A DNA stretch of 64,000 bases from positions 230,197 through 294,196 of the forward strand of contig NW_026063270.1 in assembly GCF_024362695.1 (NCBI RefSeq), written 5' to 3'. This DNA comes from Pectinophora gossypiella. Its lineage: Eukaryota; Arthropoda; Insecta; Lepidoptera; Gelechiidae. Below are positions 23,473-37,220 of the stretch, piece by piece (positions within the stretch are counted from its first letter, which is position 1; each line of letters opens with the position of its first letter). Under the pieces are notes generated by a model, which did not search any database, was not told the DNA's origin, and was given only the letters and a program-made list of their open reading frames with translations. The position numbers and the translations under genes are program-made.

Positions 23473-24544
23473 ACTAGATGTCGCGTGGTTCGCTCGCAGC
23501 AAGCTGCTCGCGTGTCCTGTATTAGTTCGAAGCTTTGTATGGCGATAGAATTTGATAGGTCTCGTGAAATCAAAAAAGTTCTAGGTGCTATAGTTTTGCC
23601 AGGCCGTAGGGTGTCTACCTGATGCGGAGCAGTTTTCCAAGATGACGTTCCGATCACACCCCTATACATCAATTTTACCTCTCAGACATTTTCTGGAAAA
23701 ACAAAATTTTGTATGGCGGCCATCTTGTTTTTCCGCCATTTTGATATTTTACCACCAGAGAATAGATTTGACCAAGATTTAAATAGGTTTTGTGAAAAAA
23801 CAATCGTTCCAGGTGCGATACTTTTGCCAGGCCGTAGGGTGTCTCCCTGATGCGGAGCAGTTTCTGAAGATCAAGAAGTATTTCCATACTCAACAAGTCG
23901 TTCCGATTACAACCCTATACACAGTTTTTACCCCCGAGACATTTTCTAGAAAAATAAAATTTTGTATGGCGGCCATCTTGTTTTTCCTTCATTTTGTTTT
24001 TTTTTCACCGGCGATTGGATTTGACCAAGATTTAAATGCGTTGTGCGAAAAAATCATTGATCCAGATGTGATAGATTTGCCAGGCCGTAGGGTGTCTCCC
24101 TGATGCGGAGCAAGTTTTGAAGATCGAGAAGTATTTCCATACTCAACAATACGTTCCAATTACACCCCCATACACAGTTTTTACCCACGACACATTTTCT
24201 GGAAAAATCAAATTTTGTATGGCGGCCATCTTGATTTTCCGCCATTTTGATTTTTTTTCACCCACAATAGAATTTGACCAAGATTCAAATAGGTTTTGCG
24301 AAAAAAAATTTGATCCAGCTATAATAGTTGCGCCAGACTGTAGGGTGTCTCCCTGATGCGGAGCAGTTTTCCAAGATCTGGAAGTTTTCCCATACTCACC
24401 GGAAGATCTTGATTACACCCCCCATACATCATTTTTACCCCTCGAGGCTCCTTCTGGGAGAACAACTCTGTCAGTGAGTGAGTCAGTCAGTCAGTCAGTC
24501 AGTCAGTACATGGGTTTGTAGCTTTATATAATATAATAATAATA
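23473..24544 (+). repeat. Composite element 5, four internal units
   Basis: Full head; the first unit is shortened by about 30 bp near 23540. It has a long pure CAGT run at about 24479-24507. Confidence 0.8.
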
Positions 24545-26613
24545 ACTAGATGTCGCGTGGTTCGCTCGCAGCTAGCTGCTCGCGTGTCTTGTTTTCCCGT
24601 CATTTTTTTTTACTGCGATAGAATTTGACCAAGAATTAAATAGGTCTCGTGAAATCAAAGAAGTTCTAGGTGCTATAGTTTTGCCAGGCCGTAGGGTGTC
24701 TCCCTGATGCGGAGCAGTTTTTGAAGGTCGGGAAGTATTTCCATACTCAACATGACGTTTCGATCAAAACCTTCATACATCATTTTTACCTCCGAGACAT
24801 TTTCTGGAAAAACAAAATTTTGTATGGCGGCCATCTTGTTTTTCCGCCATTTTGTTTTTTTTCTGCCTGCGTTTGAATTTGACCAAGATTTTAATAGGAT
24901 TGGTGGAAAAAATAATGTTCTAGGTGCGATAGTTTGGCCAGGCCGTAGGGTGTCTTCCTGATGCGGAGCAGTTTCTGAAGATCAAGAAGCATTTACATAC
25001 TCAACATGACCTTCCGATTACGCCCCCATACATTGTTTTTGCCCCCGAGACATTTTCTGGAAAAACAAAATTTTGTATGGCGGCCATCTTGTTTTTCCGC
25101 CATTTTGATTTTTTTTCACCCACAATAGAATTTGACCAAGATTTAAATAGATTTTGTGAAAACAAAAAAGTTCCAGGTGCGATAGTTTTGCCAGGCCGTA
25201 GGGTCTCTCCCTGATGCGGAGCAGTTTTCCAAGATGACGTTCCGATCACACCCCAATACATCATTTTTACCTCGTGAGACATTTTCTGGAAAAACAAAAA
25301 TTTGTATGGCGGCCATCTTGTTTTTCGGCCATTTTGTTTTTTTTTCACCGGCGATAAAAATTGACCAAGATTTAAATAGGTTTCGTGAAAACAAAAATGT
25401 TCCAGGTGCGATAGTTTTCTCAGGCCGTAGGGTGCTGCCCTGATGCGGAGCAGTTTTTGAAGGTCGGGAAGTATTTCCATACTCAACATGACATTTTGAT
25501 CACATCCCTCTTACATCATATTCACCCCCGAGACATTTTCTGGAAAAACAAAATTTTGTATGGCGGCCATCTTGTTTTTCCGCCATTTTGATTTTTTATC
25601 ACCAGCGATTGGATTTGACCAACAATTAAGTAGGTTTAGTGAAAAAAAAAATGTTCTATGTTTGATAGTTTAGCCAGGCCATAAGGTGTCTCCCTGATGC
25701 GAAGCAGCTTTTGAAGATCGAAAAGTATTTCCATACTCAACAAGACGTTCCGATTGCAATCCCATACACAGTTTTTACCCGCGAGACATTTTCTGGAAAA
25801 ACAAAACTTTGTATGGCGGCCATCTTGTTTTTCCGCCATTTTGATTTTTTTTCACCCACAATAGAATTTGACCAAGATTTAAATAGATTTTGTGAAAACA
25901 AAAAAGTTCCAGGTGCGATAGTTTTGCCAGGCCGTAGGGTCTCTCCCTGATGCGGAGCAGTTTTCCAAGATCGAGCAGTATTGAAATACTCAACATGACA
26001 TTCCGATTACACCCCAATACATTTCAGCCCGAGGCATTTTCAGGAAAAACGAAAAATTTGTATGGCGGCCATCTTGAATTTCCGCCATTTTGATTTTTTT
26101 CAACGGCAATTAAATTTGACCAAGATTTAAATAGGCTTGGTGGAAAAAATAATGTTCTAGGTGCGATAGTTTGGCCAGGCCGTAGGGTGTCTCCCTGATG
26201 CGGAGCAGTTTTTCAAGATCAAGCAGTTGTTTCATATTAAGCTTGACGTTCCGATCACACCTCCCATACATCATTTTTACCTCCGAGACATTTTCTGGAA
26301 AAACGAAATTTTGTATGGCGGCCATCTTGTTTTTCCGCCATTTTGTTTTTTTTTTCACCGGTGATTGAATTTGACCAGGAATAAAATAGGTTTCGTGAAA
26401 AAAGAATCGTTCCAGGTGCGATAGTTATGCCAGACGGTAGGGTGTCTCCCTGATGCGGAGCAGTTTCCCAAGATCTGGAAGTTTTCCCATACTCACCGGG
26501 AGGTCCCGATCACACCCCCCATACATCATTTTCACCCCCCGACGCTCCTTCTGGGAGAACAATTATGTCAGTGAGTGAGTCAGTCAGTGGGTTTGTAGCT
26601 ATATATAATATAA
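24545..26613 (+). repeat. Composite element 6, eight internal units
   Basis: At about 2.07 kb it is twice the modal size. The head carries a CTAGCTG variant of the hairpin arm. The eight units suggest a doubling of the four-unit form by unequal exchange. Confidence 0.8.
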
Positions 26614-27666
26614 CTCGCAGCAAGCTGCTCGCGTGTCCTGTATTAGTTTGAAGCTTTGTACGGCGGCCATATTGTTTTTATAGAATTTGACCAAGACTTA
26701 AATAGGTCTCGTGAAATCAAAAAAGTTCTAGGTGCTATAGTTTTGCGAGGCCGTGGGGTGTCTCCCTGATGCGGAGCAGTTTTCCAAGATGACGTTCCGA
26801 TCACACCCCTATACATATTTTTTGACCTTGAGGAATTTTCTAGGAAAAAAAATTTGTATGGCGGCCATCTTGTTTTCCCGCCATTTTGTTTTTTTTCACC
26901 GGCGATAAAATTTGACCAAGATTTAAATAGGTTTCGTGGAAATAAAAAAGTTCCAGGTGCTATAGTTTCGCCAGGCCGTAGGGTGTCTCCCTGATGCGGA
27001 GCAGCTATCGAAAATCCAGACGTATTTCATACTCGACATGACTTTCCGATCACATTTCTATACATCATTTTTATCCCCGAGGCATTTTCAGGAAAAACGA
27101 AAAAGTTGTATGGCAGCCATCTTGATTTTCCGCCATTTTGATTTTTTTTCACCGGCGATAAAATTTGACCAAGGTTTAAATACGTTGTGCGAAAAAAGAA
27201 TCATTCCAGGTGCGATAGTTTCGCCAGGCCGTAGGGTGTCTCCCTGATGCGGAGCAGTTTTTCAAGATCGAACAGTTTTTCCATACTCAGCTTGACGTTT
27301 CGATCACACCTCCCATACATCATTTTTACCTCCGAGACATTTTCCGGAAAAATAAAATTTTGTATGGCGGCCATCTTGTTTTTCCGCCATTTTGATTTTT
27401 TTTTCACCAGTGATTGAATTTGACCAGGAATTAAGTAGGTTTTGTGAAAAAAGAATCGTTCTAGGTGCGATAGTTGCGCCAGACTGTAGGGTGTCTCCCT
27501 GATGCGGAGCAGTTTTCCAAGATCTGGAAGTTTTCCCATACTCACCGGGAGATCCAGATCACACCCCCCATACATCATTTTGACCCCCCGACGCTCCTTC
27601 TGGGAGAACAACCCTGTCAGTGAGTCAGTCAGTCAGTCAGTGAGTCAGTGGGTTTGTAGCTATATA
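26614..27666 (+). repeat. Composite element 7, head truncated
   Basis: It begins directly at ctcgcagcaagctgctcg after the ATA tail, lacking ACTAGATGTCGCGTGGTTCG. Four units and the usual last unit follow. Its tail hosts the MITE at 27667. Confidence 0.8.
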
Positions 27667-28158
27667 CAGGGTGTTAGTGACATCGTAACGAAAACTTTGA
27701 GGGATGATTGAGGCCATGATTCTGAGATGATATCAAGTGGAATTTTCCGTCGCAAAAGTATGGAATTGAAAATAATTAAAAAAAAACACAAAAATTTTCA
27801 GGAATATTCAGACTGAAAATTCCACTTGATATCAACTCAGAATCATAGTCTGAACCATCCCCCTCAGTATTCGTTACGGTGTCACTAACACCCATACCTA
27901 CTTGTATGGCTACCCTATGTACTTGTGTGGGGTGTAAGTGTCATCGTAAGGAATACCGAGGGGGATGATTCAGCTGATTATTCTGAGTTAATATCAAGTG
28001 GAATTTTTCATCGCAAAATTATAGAATTGAAAATAATTTAAAAAAAAAAACTAAAAAAAATCATGAATTTTGCGACGAAAAATTCCACTTGATATTAACT
28101 CAGAATCTTGGTCTAAATCATCCCTCTGAGTATTCGTTACGATGTCACTAACACCCTG
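27667..28158. mobile_element. Double-palindrome MITE flanked by TA
   Basis: 492 bp with perfect terminal inverted repeats of at least 24 bp beginning CAGGGTGTTAGTGACATCG, flanked by TA on both sides, as for Tc1/mariner-type non-autonomous elements. It consists of two successive palindromes, 27667-27893 and about 27929-28158. Each folds on the arms 'gatatcaagtggaatttt' and 'aaaattccacttgatat' around an A-rich centre. It has no coding capacity. Confidence 0.85.
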
Positions 28159-29265
28159 TATATTATAATTTCTGGAAAAACAAAAATTTGTATGGCGGCC
28201 ATCTTGTTTTTGCGCCATTTTGATTTTTTTTTACCGGCCATAGGATTTGACTAAGAATTAAATAGGTTTTGTGAAAAAAGAATCGATCCAGGTGCGATAG
28301 TTTTGCCAGGCCATAGGGTGCCGCCCTGATGCGGAGCAGCTTTCGAAGATCGAAAAGTATTTCCATACTCAACATGATGTTTCGATCACATTCCTCATAC
28401 ATAATTTTTACCCCCGAGGCGTTTTCGGGAAAAACGAAAATTTTGTATGGCGGCCATCTTGTTTTTCCGCCATTTTGGTTTTTTTTCACCGGAGATTGAA
28501 TTTGACCAAGATTTAAATAGGTTTCGTGAAAAAAATATTGCTCTAGGTTTTATAGTTTTGCCAGGCCGTAGGGTGTCTCCCTGATGCGGAGCAGTTTTTC
28601 AAGATCGAGCAGTATTGAAATACTCAACAAGACGATCCGATAACATCACAATACATCATTTTTACCCACGAGGCATTTTCAGGAAAAACGAAAATTTTGT
28701 ATAGCGGCCATCTTGTTTTTCCGCCATTTTGGTTTTTTTTCACCAGGGATTGGATTTGACCAAGATTTAAATAGGTTTTGTGAAAAAATTATCGATCCAG
28801 GTTTTATAGTTTTGCCAGGCCGTAGGGTGTCTCCCTGATGCGGAGCAGTTTTTCAAGATTGAGAAGTATTTTTATACTCAACAAGACGTTCCGATTACAA
28901 CCTCATACACAGTTTTTACCTCCGAGACATTTTCTGGAAAAACAAAATTTTGTATGGCGGCCATCTTGTTTTTCGGCCATTTTGATTTTTTTTCACCGGC
29001 GATTGGATTTGACCAAGATTTAAATAGGTTTTGCGAAAAAAAAAATGATCCAGGTATAATAGTTGCGCCAGACTGTAGTGAGTGTCCCTGATGCGGAGCA
29101 GTTTTCCAAGATCTGGAAGTTTTCCCATACTCACCGGAAGATTTGGATCACATCCCCCATACATCATTTTCACCCCCCGACGCTCCTTCTGGGAGAACAA
29201 CCCTGTCAGTGAGTCAGTGAGTGAGTCAGTCAGTCAGTGGGTTTGTAGCTATATATATTATAATA
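28159..29265 (+). repeat. Composite element 8, head truncated
   Basis: After the MITE the ATA tail runs straight into ttctggaaaaacaaaaattt, so head and part of the first unit are missing. Four further units and the normal end follow. Confidence 0.75.
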
Positions 29266-30527
29266 ACTAGATCTCGCGTGGTGCGCTCGCAGCAAGCTGC
29301 TCGCGTGTCTTGTTTTCCCGCCATTTTTTTACCGCGATAAAATTTGACCAAGACTAAAATAGGTCTTGTGAAATCAAAAAAAATCTAGGTGCTATAGTTT
29401 TGCCAGGCCGTAGGGTGTCTCCCTGATGCGGAGCAGTTTTCCAAGATGACGTTCCGATCATCAATTTTACCTCTGAGACATTTTCTGGAAAAACAAAAAT
29501 TTGTATGGCGGCCATCTTGTTTTTCTGCCATTTTGTTTTTTTTTTTCACCAGGGAAAAATTTGACCAAGAATTAAATAGGTTTCGTGAAAACAAAAAAGG
29601 TCCAGATGCGATAGTTTCGCCAGGCCGTAGGGTGTCTCCCTGATGCGGAGCAGTTTTCCAAGATGACGTTCCGATCACACCCCTATACATCATTTTTACA
29701 CCCGAGACATTTTATGGAAAAACAAAAATTTATATGGCGGCCATCTTGTTTTTCGGCCATTTTGTTTTTTTTTTCACCGGCGATAAAATTTGACCAAGAT
29801 TTAAATAGGTTTCGTGAAATCAAAAATGTTCCAGGTGCGATAGTTTTGCCAGGCCGTAGGGTGTCTCCCTGATGCGGAGCAGTTTTTCAAGATCGAGCTG
29901 TATTGACATACTCAACATGACGATCCGATCACATCCCTATACATCATTTTTACCCCCGAGGCATTTTCAGAAAAAACAAAAAATTTGTATGGCGGCCATC
30001 TTGATTTTCCGCCATTTTGGTTTTTTTTCACCGGCGATTGGATTTGACCAAGATTTAAATACGTTGTGCGAAAAAATCATTGTTCCAGGTGCGATAGGTT
30101 AGCCAGGCCAGTTTCGATCGAGCAGTTTTTCCATAGTCAACGGGATGTTCCGATTACAACCCCATACACAGTTTTTACCAACGAGGCATTTTTTCAAAAA
30201 ACGAAATTTTGTATGGCGGCCATCTTGTTTTCGGCCATTTTGTTTTTTTTTCACCCACAATAGAATTTGACCAAGATTTAAATAGGTTGTGCGAAAAAAA
30301 AATTGATCTAGGTATAATAGTTGCGCCAGACTGTAGGGTGTCTCCCTGATGCGGAGCAGTTTTCCAAGATCTGGAAGTTTTTCCATACTCACCGGGAGAT
30401 CCAGATCACACCCCCCATACATCATTTTGACCCCCCGACGCTCCTTCTGGGAGAACAACCCTGTCAGTGAGTCAGTCAGTCAGTCAGTGAGTCAGTCAGT
30501 GGGTTTGTAGCTATATATAATATAATA
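29266..30527 (+). repeat. Composite element 9
   Basis: Full head. The first three units (about 800 bp) are nearly identical to the start of element 13 at 34668. One unit near 30105 has lost its conserved gatgcggag segment. Confidence 0.8.
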
Positions 30528-30533
30528 ACTAGA

Positions 30534-31171
30534 CATAAATGGGTCTTAAACAGATCGCGACAATTAAATGTTCGCATGAATTGTCATGTTACACGAACGA
30601 GGATAAAAACTGCCTATTTCTCCTAACAGGTGTCGCTACTGTTGAGTGTTTTTGTCAGTTTCCGATACTATTGGAGTAAACAAACTTATTATTTTGGTTA
30701 TATTTTAACACTATAACCCTTTGCGCAGCGTTTAATTGTAAAATCGTAGTGTTATATTTATTCCCTGAAGATAGAATAGAAGAAAACTTAGAAAAAACTT
30801 ATTTTCAACTAAAACTGCTTTTTTGGAAGCAGCTGCTTACGGCCAGTTAGACTTTAGGGGTAAGTAGGTAAGTAGAGGAGAGAGCGTGCGCACTATCTGC
30901 CTCACTCGCACTTACGCAGGAAGAATAAGACGTTTGACCTACAGTTCAGAAGCCATTTCACCCCTCAGTAAGTTCGTTTGTTCTACTCGTATGTTCTATA
31001 CTTACTATACGTTTAATTCTGCTGGCCAGTTATTTTGTACGCCATGTAGACAAACCTTCAAATTGAAGTTCGGTTTTGCTGGCCACATTAGAGCCTATCA
31101 TACATCGACCTGGGATAGATATTTAGGAGTCGCCGTCGCTGGACACGGCTTGGATGATATATATAACATAT

Positions 31172-31211
<40 letters not shown>
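30534..31211 (+). mobile_element. LINE/SINE-like insert with (TA)n tail and ACTAGA duplication
   Basis: The insert is unrelated to the surrounding units and is flanked by ACTAGA at 30528-30533 and 31212-31217, which splits a composite-element head. It ends in a (TA)n tract of about 38 bp. A short frame (30886 to about 31150) encodes CTPCRQTFKLKFGFAGHIRAYH, a CX2CX12HX4H finger-like motif resembling C-terminal tails of some insect LINE proteins. It may therefore be a 5'-truncated LINE or a SINE built on one. The class is uncertain. Confidence 0.65.
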
Positions 31212-31213
<2 letters not shown>

Positions 31214-32030
31214 TAGATGTCGCGTGGTTCGCTCGCAGCAAGCTGCTCGCGTGTCTTGTTTTCCCGCCATTTTTTTACCGCGATAGAATTTGAACAAGAC
31301 TTGAATAGGTCTCGTGAAATCAAAAAAGTTCTAGGTGCTATAGTTTTGCCAGGCCGTAGGGTGTCTCCCTGATGCGGAGCAGTTTTCCAAGATGACGTTC
31401 CGATCACACCCCTATACATCATTTTTACTCCCGAGGCATTTTCAGGAAAAACAAAAATTTGTATGGCGGCCATCTTGTTTTTCCGCCATTTTGTTTATTT
31501 TTCACCGGCAATTATATTTGACCAAGATTTAAATAGGTATCGTGAAAACTAAAAAGTTCCACGTGCGATAGTTTCACCAGGCCGTAGGGTGTCTCCCTGA
31601 TGCGGAGCAGGTTTTCAAGATCAAGAAGTATTACCATACTCAACAATACGTTTCGATCACACCTCCCATACATCATTTTTACCTCCGAGACATTTTCTGG
31701 GAAAACAAATTTTTGTATGGCGGCCATCTTGTTTTTCCGCCATTTTGTTTTTTTTTTTCACCGGCGATTGAATTTGACCAGGAATTAAATAGGTTTTACG
31801 AAAAAAAATCTTATCCAGGTATAATATTTGCGCCAGGCTGTAGGGTGTCTCCCTGATGCGGAGCAGTTTTCCAAGATCTGGAAGTTTTCCCATACTCACC
31901 GGAAGGTCCCGATCACACCCCCCATACATCATTTTTGCCCCCCGACACTCCTTCTGGGAGAACAATTATGTCAGTGAGTGAGTGAGTGAGTGAGTCAGTC
32001 AGTGGGTTTGTAGCTATATATATTATAATA
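31212..32030 (+). repeat. Composite element 10, three internal units
   Basis: At about 0.82 kb this is one of the shortest members with a full head. Its first six bases form the right copy of the ACTAGA duplication. Confidence 0.8.
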
Positions 32031-33600
32031 ACTAGATTTCGCGTGGTTCGCTCGCAGCAAGCTGCTCGCGTGTCTTGTTTTCCCGCCATTTTTTTACCGC
32101 GATAGAATTTGACCAAGATTTAAATAGGTCTTGTGAAGAAAGAATCGTTCGAGGTGCGATAGTTGCGCCAGGCCGTAGGGTCTCTCCCTGATGCGGAGCA
32201 GTTTTTGAAAACCTTGAAGTATACTCGTACTCTAGATGACGTTCCGATCACACCCCTATACATCAATCTTACCTCTCAGACATTTTCTGGAAAAACAAAA
32301 TTTTGTATGGCGGCCATCTTGTTTTTCCGCCATTTTGATATTTTACCACCAGAGAATAGATTTGACCAAGATTTAAATAGGTTTTGTGAAAAAACAATCG
32401 TTCCTCCCTGATGCGGAGCAGGTTTTCAAGATCGAGAAGTATTTCCATACTCAACAATACGTTCCGATTACACCCCCATACACAGTTTTTACTCACGAGA
32501 CATTTTCTGGAAAAATAAAATTTTGTATGGCGGCCATCTTGTTTTTCCGCCATTTTGATTTTTTTTCACCGGCGATTGAATTTGACCAAGATTTAAATAG
32601 GTATTGTGAAAACTAAAAAGTTCCAGGTGCGATAGTTTCACCAGGCCGTAGGGTGTCTCCCTGATGCGGAGCAGTTTCTGAAGATCAGGAAGTATTTACA
32701 TACTCAGCAAGACGTTCCCATAACAACCCTATACATCGTTTTTACATCCGAGACATTTTCTGTAAAAACAAAAATTTGTATGGCGGCCATCTTGTTTTTC
32801 GGCCATTTTGATTTTTTTTTACCGGCGATAAAATTTGACCAAGATTTTATTAGGTTTGGTGAAAAAAGAATCGTTCCAGGTGCGATAGTTTTCCCAGGCC
32901 GTAGGGTGCCGCCCTGATGAGGAGCAGTTTTTGAAGGTCGGGAAGTATTTCCATACTCAATATGACATTTTGATCTCATCACTCTTACATCACATTCACC
33001 CCGAGGCATTTTCGAGAAAAACGAAAATTTTGTATGGCGGCCATCTTGTTTTTCCGCCATTTTGATTTTTTTTCACTGCCACTTGAATTTGACCAAGGTT
33101 TAAATATGTCTTGTGAAAACCAAAAAGTTCTAGGTGCTATAGTTTTGCCAGGCCGTAGGGTGTCTCCCTGATGCGGAGCAGTTTTCGAAGATCTAGCAGT
33201 ATTTCCATACTCAACAAGACGTTCCGATTACACTCCCATACACAATTTTTACCAACGAAACATTTTCTGGAAAAACAAACTTTTGTATGGCGGCCATCTT
33301 GTTTTTCCGCCATTTGGATTTTTTTTTCACCCACGATAGAATTTGACCAAGATTTAAATAGGTTTTGCGAAAAAAAATTTGATCCAGGTATAATAGTTGC
33401 GCCAGACTGTAGGGTGTCTCCCTGATGCGGAGCAGTTTTCCAAGATCTGGAAGTTTTCCCATACTCATCGGAAGATCTTGATCACACCCCCAATACATCA
33501 TTTTGACCCTCCGACGCTTCTTCTGGGAGAACAACCCTGTCAGTGAGTCAGTCAGTCAGTCAGTCAATAGGTACATGGGTTTGTAGCTATATATATTATA
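32031..33600 (+). repeat. Composite element 11, six internal units
   Basis: It carries a deletion of about 33 bp at 32402 relative to its duplicate at 44519, joining 'caatcgttcc' to 'tccctgatgcgg'. Confidence 0.8.
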
Positions 33601-34667
33601 ACTAGATGTCGCGTGGTTCGCTCGCAGCAAGCTGCTCGCGTGTCCTGTATTAGTCCGAAGCTTTGTATGGCGGCCATCTTGTTTAAATAGGTCTCGTGAA
33701 ATCAAAAAAGTTCTAGGTGCTATAATTTTGCCAGGCCGTAAGGTGTCTCCCTAATGCGGAGCAGTTTTCCAAGATGACGTTCCGATCACACCCCTTTACA
33801 TATTTTTGGACCTTGAGGAATTTTCTAGAAAAACAAAATTTTGTATGGCGGCCATCTTGTTTCTCCGCCATTTTGTTTTTTTTTCACAGGCTATAAAATT
33901 TGACCAAGATTTAAATAGGTTTTGTGAAAACAAAAAAGGTCCAGATGCGATAGTTTCGCCAGGCCGTAGGGTGCCGCCCTGATGCGGAGGAGCTTTCAAA
34001 GATCGAGAAGTATTTCCATACTCTACAAGACGTTTCGATCAAAACCCTCATACATAATTTTTATCCTAGAGGCATTTTCAGGAAAAACTAAAAATTTGTA
34101 TGGCGGCCATCTTGTTTTTCCGCCATTTTGTTTTTTTTCTGCCTGCGATTGAATTCGACCAAGATTTTAATAGGCTTGGTGGAAAAAATAATGTTCTAGG
34201 TGCGATAGTTTGGCCAGGCCGTAGGGTGTCTCCCTGATGCGGAGCAGTTTTTCAAGATCGAGAAAAATTTCCATAGTCAACGGGATGTTCCGATTACAAC
34301 CCCATACACAGTTTTTACCAACGAGACATTTTCTGGAAAAACAAAATTTTGTATGGCGGCCATCTTGTTTTTCCGCCATTTTGATTTTTTTTCACCGGTG
34401 ATTGAATTTGACCAAGAATTAAATAGGTCTAGTGAAAAAAGAATCGTTCCAGGTGCGATAGTTTCGCCAGACTGTAGGGTGTCTCCCTGATGCGGAGCAG
34501 TTTTACAAGATCTGGAAGCTTTCCCATACTCACCGGGAGGTCCCGATCACACCCCCCATACATCATTTTCACCCCCCGACACTCCTTCTGGGAGAACAAC
34601 TATGTCAGTCAGTCAGTCAATAGGTAGATAGGTACATGGGTTTGTAGCTTTATATAATATAATAATA
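33601..34667 (+). repeat. Composite element 12, absent from the duplicate block
   Basis: Four units with full head. In the second copy of the large duplication the preceding tail (at 46126) is followed directly by the equivalent of element 13. Exactly one element length (about 1.06 kb) is missing there. Confidence 0.8.
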
Positions 34668-37220
34668 ACTAGATGTCGCGTGGTTCGCTCGCAGCAAGCT
34701 GCTCGCGTGTCTTGTTTTCCCGCCATTTTTTTACCGCGATAAAATTTGACCAAGACTAAAATAGGTCTTGTGAAATCAAAAAAAATCTAGGTGCTATAGT
34801 TTTGCCAGGCCGTAGGGTGTCTCCCTGATGCGGAGCAGTTTTCCAAGATGACGTTCCGATCATCAATTTTACCTCTGAGACATTTTCTGGAAAAACAAAA
34901 ATTTGTATGGCGGCCATCTTGTTTTTCTGCCATTTTGTTTTTTTTTTTCACCAGGGAAAAATTTGACCAAGAATTAAATAGGTTTCGTGAAAACAAAAAA
35001 GGTCCAGATGCGATAGTTTCGCCAGGCCGTAGGGTGTCTCCCTGATGCGGAGCAGTTTTCCAAGATGACGTTCCGATCACACCCCTATACATCATTTTTA
35101 CACCCGAGACATTTTCTGGAAAAACAAAAATTTATATGGCGGCCATCTTGTTTTTCGGCCATTTTGTTTTTTTTTTTCACCGGCGATAAAATTTGACCAA
35201 GATTTAAATAGGTTTCGTGAAATCAAAAATGTTCCAGGTGCGATAGTTTTGCCAGGCCGTAGGGTGTCTCCCTGATGCGGAGCAGTTTTTCAAGATCGAG
35301 CTGTATTGACATACTCAACATGACGATCCGATCACATCCCTATACATCATTTTTACCCTCGAGGCATTTTCAGAAAAAACGAAAAATTTGTATGGCGGCC
35401 ATCTTGATTTTCCGCCATTTTGGTTTTTTTTCACCGGCGATTGGATTTGACCAAGATTTAAATAAGTATCGTGGAAATTAAAAAGTTCCACGTGCGATAG
35501 TTTCACCAGGCCGTAGGGTGTCTCCCTGATGCGGAGCAGTTTTTCAAGATCGAACAGTTTTTCCATACTCAGCTTGACGTTTCGATCACACCTCCCATAC
35601 ATCATTTTTACCTCCGAGACATTTTCTGGAAAAACGAAATTTTGTACGGCGGCCATCTTGTTTTTTCGCCATTTTGTTTTTTTCTCACCGTCGATTAAAT
35701 TTGACTAAGAATTTAATAGATTTCGTGAAAACAAAAAGTTCCAGGTGCGATAGTTTCGCCAGGCCGTAGGGTGTCTCCCTGATGCGGAGCAGCTATCGAA
35801 AATCCAGACGTATTTCATACTCGACATGACTTTCCGATCACATTTCTATACATCATTTTTATCCCCGAGGCATTTTCAGGAAAAACGAAAAAGTTGTATG
35901 GCAGCCATCTTGATTTTTCGCCATTTTGTTTTTTTCTCACCGGTGATTAAATTTGACTAAGAATTTAATAGATTTCGTGAAAACAAAAAAGTTCCAGGTG
36001 CGATAGTTTTGCCAGGCCGTAGGGTGTCTGCCTGATGCGGAGCAGTTTTTCAAGATCGAACAGTTTTTCCATACTCAGCTTGACGTTTCGATCACACCTC
36101 CCATACATCAATTTTACCTCCGAGACATTTTCTGGAAAAACGAAATTTTGTATGGCGGCCATCTTGTTATTTCGCCATTTTGTTTTTTTTTTTTTTTCAC
36201 CGGCGATTGGATTTGACCAAGATTTAAATAGGTTTCGTGAAAAAATTATTGCTCCAGGTTTTATAGTTTTGCCAGGCCGTAGGGTGTCTCCCTGATGCGG
36301 AGCAGTTTTTCAAGATCGAACAGTTTTTCCATACTCAGCTTGACGTTTCGATCACACCTCCCATACATCAATTTTACCTCCGAGACATTTTCTGAAAAAA
36401 CAAAATTTTGTATGGCGGCCATCTTGTGTTTCCGCCATTTTGTTTTTTTTTTTCACCGGCGATAAAATTTGACGAAGATTTAAATAGTTTTTGTGAAAAC
36501 AAAAAAGGTCCAGATGCGATAGTTCCGCCAGGCCGTAGGGTGCCGCCCTGATGCGGAGCAGCTTTTAAAGATCGAGAAGTATTTCCATACTCCACAAGAC
36601 GTTCCGATTACAACCCTATACACAGTTATTTTCCCCGAGACATTTTCTATTTTGATTTTTTTTCGAGCCATTTTGATTTTTTTTGTCAGCAATAAAATTT
36701 GACCAAGATTTTAATGAGTTTTGTGAAAAAAATAATCGTTCCAGGTGCGATAGTTTTGCCAGGCCGTAGGGTGTCTCCCTGATGCGGAGCAGTTTTCCAA
36801 AATCTAGAAGTTTTCCCATAATCTCTGGGAGGTCCAGATCACACCCCCATACACAATTTTTAGCCCCGAGACATTTTCTGGGAAAACAAATTTTTGTATG
36901 GCGGCCATCTTGTTTTTCCGCCGTTTTGATTTTTTTTCACCCACGATAGAATTTAACCAAGATTTAAATATGTTTAGCGAAAAAAAAATTGATCCAGGTA
37001 TAATAGTTACGCCAGACTGTAGGGTGTCTCCCTGATGCGGAGCAGTTTTCCAAGATCTGGAAGTTTTCCCATACTCATCGGAAGATTTGGATCACATCCC
37101 TCATACATCATTTTGACCCTCCGACGCTCCTTCTGGGAGAACAACCCTGTCAGTGAGTCAGTGAGTGAGTCAGTCAGTGGGTTTGTAGCTATATATATTA
37201 TAATATAATAATAATAATAA
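34668..37220 (+). repeat. Composite element 13, ten internal units
   Basis: About 2.55 kb. It starts almost identically to element 9. One unit near 36640 has lost the ATGGCGG hairpin arm and carries a doubled 'gattttttttcgagcc' stretch. Confidence 0.8.
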
